Position numbers and translations under genes: made by a program. From Nocardioides daejeonensis (GTDB lineage: Bacteria; Actinomycetota; Actinomycetes; Propionibacteriales; Nocardioidaceae), in assembly GCF_003194585.1 (NCBI RefSeq), contig NZ_QHKZ01000004.1, forward strand, positions 1 to 64,000: DNA of 64,000 nucleotides, in the 5' to 3' direction. The notes beneath the pieces are model-generated. The model was not told the origin of the DNA and ran no database searches. It saw only the letters and a program-made list of their open reading frames with translations. Of the stretch, positions 58,230 through 64,000 are shown piece by piece (position 1 is the stretch's first letter; each line of letters begins with the position of its first letter).

Positions 58230-58940
58230 GTGGGGGGCTTGCAGCGCTTCGAGAACAGGTTGGAGCAGATGATCTCCGGGGTCTTCGCGCGCGCGTTCCG
58301 TAGTGCGGTGCAGCCGGTGGAGATCTCGGCCGCCCTCCAGCGCGAGGTCGACAACAACGCCCAGATCCTCAGTCGCGACCGGCGCCTCGTGCCCAACTCG
58401 TTCCACGTGGAACTGAGCCAGGCCGACCTGGCTCGGCTGGCGCCGTACGACTCCACCCTCGCCCACGAGCTCACCAATGTGCTGCGGGACCACGCCGACC
58501 AGCAGAGCTACGTCTTCCCGGGCCCGGTGCGCATCGAGTTCGACGAGGCCGACGATCTGACCACGGGTCGCTTCCGCGTGCGCAGCGCCGCAGAGGCGAA
58601 GGTGCAGACCAACGCCACGGACACACAGGTCGGACGCGCCGACGTACTCCTCGAGGTCAACGGAGTCCGGCACCCGCTCAACCCACCCGGGCTCGTGGTC
58701 GGCCGCGGCGCCGACGCCGGCCTGCGCATCAACGACCCGGGGATCAGCCGCCGCCACGCTGAGTTCCGGATCAACCACACCATGAACGGCCCCGTCGTCT
58801 CCGTCCACGACCTCGGCTCCACCAACGGCATCCAGGTCGACGGTCGCAAGGTCTCCGAGATCCAGCTCTCCGACGGCTCTCACGTCCGGGTCGGCAACAC
58901 GGTGATCACGCTGCGACTCGTCCGAGGAGCCGGCTCTTGA
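58230..58940 (+). CDS. fhaA: FhaA: DUF3662 and FHA domain protein
   Basis: 236 residues. An N-terminal DUF3662 domain (FENRLEQMISGVFARAFRSAVQPVEISAALQREVDNNAQILS) and a C-terminal FHA domain (VVGRGADAGLRINDPGISRRHAEF...LGSTNGIQVDG) joined by a shorter linker than in mycobacteria. FhaA binds phosphothreonine of the Ser/Thr kinases and, in mycobacteria, MviN, controlling peptidoglycan synthesis. GTG 58230 has GGAAGGAGG. First gene of the conserved fhaA-fhaB-pstP-rodA-pbpA-kinase operon. Confidence 0.95.
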   Translation: MGGLQRFENRLEQMISGVFARAFRSAVQPVEISAALQREVDNNAQILSRDRRLVPNSFHVELSQADLARLAPYDSTLAHELTNVLRDHADQQSYVFPGPVRIEFDEADDLTTGRFRVRSAAEAKVQTNATDTQVGRADVLLEVNGVRHPLNPPGLVVGRGADAGLRINDPGISRRHAEFRINHTMNGPVVSVHDLGSTNGIQVDGRKVSEIQLSDGSHVRVGNTVITLRLVRGAGS

Positions 58941-59404
58941 GTGAACTGACCCTCTTCCTCATCCGCTTCGCCTACGTCGCGATCCTCTGGATCTTCGTGC
59001 TCTCCGCGATCAGCGTGATCCGCACCGACATGTACGGCGCCCGGGTGCCCGCCAACGCCCCGCAGCGCGCGCCGAAGGGTCGCCAGCCCAAGGCGCCGCC
59101 GCGCCGCCGCGGCTCGCCCACCCACGTGGCGGTCGTCGAAGGCCCCAACGCCGGGGCACGCGCCGACCTCTCCCAGGCACCGATCCTGATCGGCCGCGGC
59201 CAGGACGCCGCCATTCGCCTCGACGACGACTACGTCTCCACGCGGCACGCCCGGATCGCGCTCTCGGGCGACCAGTGGTTCGTCGAGGACCTCGGCTCCA
59301 CCAACGGCACCTACGTAGGCCAGGCCCGGATCACCCAACCGACCACCCTGGCCCTGGGCATCCAGGTGCGCGTCGGCAAGACGGTCCTCGAACTGAGGAA
59401 GTGA
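58937..59404 (+). CDS. fhaB: FhaB/FipA: membrane-anchored FHA domain protein
   Basis: 155 residues. One N-terminal membrane helix (LTLFLIRFAYVAILWIFVLSAISVI), a Lys/Arg/Pro-rich linker, and a C-terminal FHA domain (ILIGRGQDAAIRLDDDYVSTRHARI...DLGSTNGTYV). It recognises phosphorylated partners at the septum and growing wall. The TTG start at 58937 overlaps the fhaA stop by 4 bp; no better in-frame start exists. Confidence 0.95.
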   Translation: MSELTLFLIRFAYVAILWIFVLSAISVIRTDMYGARVPANAPQRAPKGRQPKAPPRRRGSPTHVAVVEGPNAGARADLSQAPILIGRGQDAAIRLDDDYVSTRHARIALSGDQWFVEDLGSTNGTYVGQARITQPTTLALGIQVRVGKTVLELRK

Positions 59405-59407
59405 CCC

Positions 59408-60817
59408 GTGACCTCCAGCGACGCACCCGCAACTCCCGAACTGCGCCTCCACTTCTCCGCGCTCTCCGACGTCGGCCGGGTGCGCAAGGACAACCAGGAC
59501 TCCGGGTACGCCGGCCCGTGGCTGCTCGCCGTCTGTGACGGGGTGGGCGGCGCGGCCCGCGGCGACATCGCCTCGAGCACCGCGATCCAGCAGATCCGCC
59601 GCCTCGACCAGCAGCCCGCCGACGACGACCTGCTCGGCCTGGTCGCCGGGGCCCTGCACCGCGCCCACGACCGGATCGGAGAGCTCGTCGACTCCGACTC
59701 CAGCCTCACCGGCACCAGCACCACCGCCACCGTGGCGCTCTTCGACGGTCACCGGCTGGCGGTCGGGCACGTCGGCGACAGCCGCGCCTACCTCGTGCGC
59801 GCCGACACCATCAGCCAGCTCACCCGCGACCACACCTTCGTGCAGTCCCTGATCGACGAGGGCCGGATCACCGAGGAGGAGGCGCGTGTGCACCCGCACC
59901 GCAACCTCATCCTCAAAGCCGTCGACGGCATGCGCGACACCGAGCCCGACCTCTTCATCGTGGACCTCGCCGAGGGAGACCGGATCCTGCTCTGCAGCGA
60001 CGGTGCCAGCGGCGTCCTCGACGACGAGCGCCTGCTCGACATCCTGCGCACCGGCACCCCGGACTACGCCGCCGTCGAGCTGGTCCGCTCCAGTCTCGAG
60101 GCCGGCAGCACCGACAACGTCACCTGCGTCGTCGCCGACGTCGTGGTCCCAGGCACCGACGAGGCCGAGCAGGGCCCCGACACGGGCGCGGGAGACGACG
60201 GCGCCCTCAGCACCGCGCCGCTCCTGGTCGGCGCCGCCGCCGAGCTGCCCCGTCGCGGGTTCGGCCAGATGGCCAGCCGCTTCCTCGGCCACCGCACCGG
60301 AGACACCGGCGAGATCGAGCCGGTGCCCGCCGAGGTACCGGCACACGCCTTCCCGAGCGACCCGATCGACCCCGAGGTCGCCCGCTACGCCCCCCGCGCC
60401 CCTGGTCGGTTCGGCTGGCTGAAGCTGCTCGGCGTCCTCGCGATCCTCGTCGGCATGGTGTGGGCAGCAGGCGCGGCCATGTGGGCCGCCTCCCAGCGCC
60501 AGTACTTCGTCTCGGTGCACGACGACAAGGTCACGATCTTCCGCGGCGTCGACTACGACCTGCCGCTCATCGACCTCAACACTCCCGTCGAGACCTACGA
60601 CCTGACCCTCGACGACATCTGCGAGTTCGAGGCCGACAGCGTCCGCGAAGGCATCGAGGCCGCCAACCTGCAGGCCGCCCAGCGCAAGGTGCAGGAACTG
60701 CTCGCCGCCGGCGACTGCTCCGACGACGCGAGCGACGCCGTGCCGTCGAACTCTCCCTCAGCCGAGGAGTCCCAGCTGGGCTCCGGCACCGACCGAGGCT
60801 CCGAAGGCACCCAGTAG
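59408..60817 (+). CDS. pstP: PstP: PP2C-type Ser/Thr protein phosphatase
   Basis: 469 residues. Catalytic PP2C domain residues about 10-240 with metal-binding DNQDSGYAG, CDGVGGAARGD, GTSTTATVALFDG and GHVGDSRAYLVR, ending in SLEAGSTDNVTCVV. A linker and one membrane helix (LGVLAILVGMVWAAGAAMWAA, about residues 345-365) lead to an extracytoplasmic domain with a Ser/Asp-rich tail. It reverses phosphorylation by the PknA/B kinases. GTG start, 3 bp after fhaB. Confidence 0.96.
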   Translation: MTSSDAPATPELRLHFSALSDVGRVRKDNQDSGYAGPWLLAVCDGVGGAARGDIASSTAIQQIRRLDQQPADDDLLGLVAGALHRAHDRIGELVDSDSSLTGTSTTATVALFDGHRLAVGHVGDSRAYLVRADTISQLTRDHTFVQSLIDEGRITEEEARVHPHRNLILKAVDGMRDTEPDLFIVDLAEGDRILLCSDGASGVLDDERLLDILRTGTPDYAAVELVRSSLEAGSTDNVTCVVADVVVPGTDEAEQGPDTGAGDDGALSTAPLLVGAAAELPRRGFGQMASRFLGHRTGDTGEIEPVPAEVPAHAFPSDPIDPEVARYAPRAPGRFGWLKLLGVLAILVGMVWAAGAAMWAASQRQYFVSVHDDKVTIFRGVDYDLPLIDLNTPVETYDLTLDDICEFEADSVREGIEAANLQAAQRKVQELLAAGDCSDDASDAVPSNSPSAEESQLGSGTDRGSEGTQ

Positions 60818-62202
60818 TGGTCACCCCAGCCCCTGGAGCCTTCCTCGGATTCGTACACCGGCGCCGCCGGGGTGCGGAGCTCTTCCTGCTCATCCTCGCC
60901 CTCGCGGTGGGCCTCGGCGCCTATGCGGCAGTCGGGCTCGGCGTCGACGGCGAGGTGCCTACCGACATCGTGGTGTACGGCGGGTGGCTGACCGCCCTGG
61001 CCGTGGCCGGGCACGTCGCGATCCGGTTGACCGCGCCGTACGCCGACCCCGTCCTCCTCCCCGTGGTCACCGCACTCAACGGCCTCGGGTTGGCGGTGAT
61101 CTACCGCCTGGACCTCGCCAAGGACCGTTCGCTCGCCGCGCAGCAGTTGACCTGGATGACGATCGGCGTCGTCCTCTTCGTGCTCACCCTCGTGGTGCTG
61201 CGCGATCACCGCATCCTGCAACGCTTCACCTACACCTCCGGCCTGGCGGCGATCGTGCTGCTGATCATGCCGATGCTGCCGCTGATCGGCACCAGCATCC
61301 GCGGCGCCCGGATCTGGATCCGGATCGGTCCCATCGGCTTCCAGCCAGGTGAAGTCGCGAAGGTGCTGCTGGTCATCACCTTCGCCGGCTACCTGGTGCT
61401 GCACCGCGACGCCCTGGCCCTGGCCGGACGCCGGCTCCTCTTCATCGACCTTCCGCGCGGCCGCGACCTCGGACCGATCCTGGCAATGTGGGCGGTCAGC
61501 CTCGGCATCCTGGTGCTGCAGCGCGACCTCGGCTCCTCGCTGCTCTTCTTCGGCCTCTTCCTGACGATGCTCTACATCGCCACCGAGAGACCAGGGTGGC
61601 TCTTCGTGGGCAGCGCCATGTTCCTCGCCGGCGCCTTCACCGCCTGGCGACTCTTCGGCCACGTGCAGGCGCGCGTGGACGCCTGGCTCGACCCCTTCGC
61701 CCACTGGGACACCGGCTCCCAGCAGGTCGGCAACGGCCTCTTCGGCATGGCCTGGGGCGGGTTGCTCGGCCGCGGCCTCGGCCTCGGCCGGCCCGACCTC
61801 ACCTCGATCTCCGAGTCGGACTTCATCATCTCCGCGATCGGCGAAGAGCTCGGCCTCACCGGCGTCATGGCCGTCATCCTGCTCTACGGTCTCATCGTGG
61901 AGCGCGGCCTGCGCGCCGCCCTGGTCTGCCGCGACGGCTTCGGCAAGCTGATGGCCAGCGGCCTCGCCCTGGTCTTCTGCCTCCAGGTCTTCGTAGTGAT
62001 CGGCGGCGTCACCCGCCTGATCCCGCTGACCGGCCTGACCACGCCCTTCCTGTCGTACGGCGGCTCCTCCCTGGTCGCAAACTGGGTGATCATCGCGCTC
62101 CTGCTGCGCATCTCGGACCAGGCCCGGCGGCCGATCCCGGACCTCTCCACGGAGTCCGACGACGCCGACGCCAGCGAGCAGACGCAGGTGGTCAAGCTGT
62201 GA
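60817..62202 (+). CDS. rodA: RodA/FtsW SEDS peptidoglycan glycosyltransferase
   Basis: 461 residues, about ten to twelve membrane helices. RGARIWIRIGPIGFQPGEVAKV, LQRDLGSSLLFFGLFLTML, GRGLGLGRPDLTSISESDFIISAIGEELG and LTGLTTPFLSYGGSSLVANW are the SEDS motifs. It polymerises lipid II together with the downstream PBP. GTG start overlaps the pstP stop by one base. Confidence 0.96.
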   Translation: MVTPAPGAFLGFVHRRRRGAELFLLILALAVGLGAYAAVGLGVDGEVPTDIVVYGGWLTALAVAGHVAIRLTAPYADPVLLPVVTALNGLGLAVIYRLDLAKDRSLAAQQLTWMTIGVVLFVLTLVVLRDHRILQRFTYTSGLAAIVLLIMPMLPLIGTSIRGARIWIRIGPIGFQPGEVAKVLLVITFAGYLVLHRDALALAGRRLLFIDLPRGRDLGPILAMWAVSLGILVLQRDLGSSLLFFGLFLTMLYIATERPGWLFVGSAMFLAGAFTAWRLFGHVQARVDAWLDPFAHWDTGSQQVGNGLFGMAWGGLLGRGLGLGRPDLTSISESDFIISAIGEELGLTGVMAVILLYGLIVERGLRAALVCRDGFGKLMASGLALVFCLQVFVVIGGVTRLIPLTGLTTPFLSYGGSSLVANWVIIALLLRISDQARRPIPDLSTESDDADASEQTQVVKL

Positions 62203-63656
62203 ACAAGCCGATCCGCACCATGTCGCTCTTCTGCATGCTGCTGCTCCTGTTGCTGCTGGGCAACGTCACCTACCTGCAGTACATCAAGGCCGAGGACTAC
62301 AACGACAACCCGCTCAACGCCCGGGTCAAGGTCGAGACTCTCTCCCGGGAGCGCGGCTCGATCCTCGTCAACGGCCGCAAGATCGCCGAGTCGATCGAGT
62401 CCGACGACCGCTACAAGTTCCAGCGCGTCTACCTGCAGCCGTTCATGTACGCCCCGATCACCGGCTACTTCGCGCTGGTGCGCTCCACGCTGCTCGAACG
62501 CAGCCAGAACAAGCTCCTCAACGGCGACGACAACCGGCTCTTCGTCACCCGCTTGGTCGACCTGGTCAACAACGCCTCGCCCAAGGGCGGAAGCATCGAG
62601 CTGACCATCAACGCGAAGGCCCAGAAGGCGGCGTACGACGGACTGCTGGCGCTGGGCGACGACGTCCAGGGCGGTGCCGTGGCGATCGAGCCCGACACCG
62701 GCAAGATCCTCGCGATGGTCTCGCTGCCCAGCTACAACCCCAACAAGTACGCCGACCACGACCAGACCGCCGTCGACGCCTACGACAAGGCGCTCCAGAC
62801 GCGCGCCGACAAGCCCCGTCTCAGCCGCGCCACGCAGGTCACCCTGCCGCCCGGCTCCACCTTCAAGCTCGTCACCGCCGCGGCCGCCATGGAGGCGGAG
62901 GGCTACCGGTCGGACTCGCTGGTTCCGGGCGGGTCGTCGTACCGGCTCCCGGGCACGCGGCTCTCGATCAACAATGGCGGCCGGGCCTGCGGGACCGACC
63001 AGATCCCGCTGGTGCAGGCGCTGGAGCAGTCCTGCAACACCACCTTCCTCGCCCTGGCCAACCAGGTCGGTCAGGACAAGATGCTCGCCCAGGCCGAGAA
63101 GTTCGGCTTCAACTCGACGCTGCTCGACGAGTTCGACGACTCCGAGCAGGCGCCGAGCGCCTACCCGACCGAGGAGATCTCCGACGACTTCCTCGCCAAG
63201 ACGGGCATGGGGCAGCAAGACGTGCGGGCCACGCCGCTGCAGATGGCCATGGTGGTCGCCGGCATCTTCAACGACGGCATCGTGATGAAGCCCTACCTGG
63301 TGGACAAGGTCAGGTCGGCCGACCTCGATCTGCTGGAGTCGACCGACCCGGCGGAGTACAGCCGGGCCGTCTCCTCCGACACTGCCAGCGAGCTGCGCAA
63401 GATGATGGTCTCGGTCGTCGACCGCGGCACCGGCTCGGTCGGCGCCATCCCGGGCGTCGAGGTGGGAGCCAAGACGGGTACGGCGGAGAACTGTGCCGGG
63501 TGCCAGAACTACTCGTGGTTCGTCTCGTTCGCCTCCTCCGGCGGCAAGGACGTGGCGGTCGCGGTGATGGTGCAGAAGTCGGATGCCGACTATGTCTCCG
63601 GCAGCGGACAGGCCGGGCCGATCGCCCGGGCGATCATGGAGGCCGTGGTCAAGTGA
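62199..63656 (+). CDS. pbpA: Penicillin-binding protein (PbpA-like transpeptidase)
   Basis: 485 residues. One N-terminal membrane anchor (MSLFCMLLLLLLLGNVTYLQ), a dimerisation domain and a transpeptidase with the active-site Ser in PPGSTFKLVTA (SxxK), SCN (SxN) and GAKTGTAEN (KTG). It crosslinks peptidoglycan made by RodA. GTG start overlaps the rodA stop by 4 bp (62199-62202). Confidence 0.95.
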   Translation: MNKPIRTMSLFCMLLLLLLLGNVTYLQYIKAEDYNDNPLNARVKVETLSRERGSILVNGRKIAESIESDDRYKFQRVYLQPFMYAPITGYFALVRSTLLERSQNKLLNGDDNRLFVTRLVDLVNNASPKGGSIELTINAKAQKAAYDGLLALGDDVQGGAVAIEPDTGKILAMVSLPSYNPNKYADHDQTAVDAYDKALQTRADKPRLSRATQVTLPPGSTFKLVTAAAAMEAEGYRSDSLVPGGSSYRLPGTRLSINNGGRACGTDQIPLVQALEQSCNTTFLALANQVGQDKMLAQAEKFGFNSTLLDEFDDSEQAPSAYPTEEISDDFLAKTGMGQQDVRATPLQMAMVVAGIFNDGIVMKPYLVDKVRSADLDLLESTDPAEYSRAVSSDTASELRKMMVSVVDRGTGSVGAIPGVEVGAKTGTAENCAGCQNYSWFVSFASSGGKDVAVAVMVQKSDADYVSGSGQAGPIARAIMEAVVK

Positions 63657-63708
63657 GGGATTTTCGCGACGTGTGTGAGCGTTCGACGGGTTCGAGAGGG
63701 AATGTGAG

Positions 63709-64000
63709 ATGACGAACGACGAGCCGACGCTGATCGGTGGCCGTTACGAGCTGGGCGAGCTGCTCGGCCGCGGCGGGATGGCGGAGGTCCGCAAGGGCAC
63801 CGACACCCGGCTGGGGCGTGTGGTGGCGGTGAAGCGGCTGCGCACCGACCTCGCCAGCGACGCCACCTTCCAGGCCCGCTTCCGGCGCGAGGCGCAGTCC
63901 TCCGCCTCGCTCAACCATCCCTCGATCGTCGCGGTCTACGACACCGGCGAGGAGATGTCGCCGCAGGGGGTGGCACAGCCCTACATCGTCATGGAGTACG
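63709..64000 (+). CDS. Serine/threonine protein kinase (PknA/PknB type), truncated by the window end
   Basis: Only the first 97 residues are present. ELGELLGRGGMAEVRKGTD is the glycine-rich loop, VVAVKRL carries the catalytic Lys, and RFRREAQSSASLNHPSIVAVYDTGEE leads to the hinge IVMEY. The position after pbpA corresponds to PknA in mycobacteria. Either PknA or PknB; the missing C-terminus (PASTA domains or not) would decide. ATG at 63709 after GAGAGGGAATGTGAG. Confidence 0.93.
   Translation, partial: MTNDEPTLIGGRYELGELLGRGGMAEVRKGTDTRLGRVVAVKRLRTDLASDATFQARFRREAQSSASLNHPSIVAVYDTGEEMSPQGVAQPYIVMEY

Noticed and set aside
1..64000. CRISPR arrays, transposases and integrases
   Set aside because: No regularly spaced repeats and no recognisable transposase or integrase sequence in the window.

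Overview
The window is high-GC DNA from an actinobacterium. GTG starts are frequent, genes overlap by ATGA or GTGA, and the right end carries the actinobacterial fhaA-fhaB-pstP-rodA-pbpA-kinase operon that normally lies near oriC. A Nocardioides/Pimelobacter-type (Propionibacteriales) soil bacterium fits best, but the genus is an inference. Left of a tRNA-Leu at about 58 kb the sequence is mostly accessory catabolic gene clusters.

Region 1 (0-17 kb): the end of a 2-oxoacid:ferredoxin oxidoreductase beta subunit and a universal stress protein, then an aromatic or steroid-type catabolic cluster. It has two HsaA-like flavin oxygenases, one HsaB-like reductase, an extradiol dioxygenase, a meta-cleavage hydrolase, an SDR, a SnoaL-like protein, a five-gene Dpp/Opp ABC transporter, an arylsulfatase, an F420/FMN luciferase-like enzyme and an IclR regulator. 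A 13-bp palindrome, CCCAGTGACCGGG, is found at two distant promoters and in weaker form at two more. This suggests one regulon for a sulfated aromatic or steroid-like substrate.

Region 2 (17-22 kb): ordinary genes (thiol peroxidase, alpha/beta hydrolase, FusB-like protein, XRE/DUF2975 pair, secreted GDPD, OhrR-like MarR regulator).

Region 3 (22-41 kb): an unusual hybrid cluster. It has members of the MSMEG_0565-0572/Sll078x (Nit1C) nitrogen-starvation set: glycosyltransferase, radical SAM, GNAT, AIR-synthase-like and the MSMEG_0572 protein. With them are an FdrA/DUF1116/carbamate kinase module (oxamate-carbamoyltransferase type), a ComA-like synthase, two fumarase-superfamily lyases around a PLP desulfhydrase/sulfo-lyase, and a CoA-disulfide-reductase-like flavoprotein with an XRE-cupin regulator. 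The promoters of the carbamate kinase and the flavoprotein, 14 kb apart, share the same -35/-10/AACGAAATATT layout. No nitrilase is seen.

Region 4 (41.7-57.2 kb): the most striking region. A nicotinamide phosphoribosyltransferase, PRPP synthetase, ribokinase, nucleoside hydrolase and HAD phosphatase are interleaved with a luciferase-like monooxygenase, a SnoaL-flavin reductase fusion, two aldehyde dehydrogenases, an amidohydrolase, a tautomerase-like protein, a NIPSNAP protein and a PF07090 protein. A LacI regulator lies inside, and GAAACGTTTC-like operators stand before every transcription unit. I propose that a pyridine-type ring is activated by N-ribosylation, opened by the flavin monooxygenase (as N-methylpyridinium is in trigonelline breakdown), and the ribose is recycled to PRPP.

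Region 5 (57.2-58.1 kb): about 1 kb without a convincing gene, holding a second partial copy of the tRNA-Leu 3' end (attachment-site-like) and interlaced inverted repeats, then tRNA-Leu(CAG).

Region 6 (58.2-64 kb): the conserved FHA/phosphatase/RodA/PBP/Ser-Thr kinase operon for cell growth and phospho-signalling; the kinase runs off the window.
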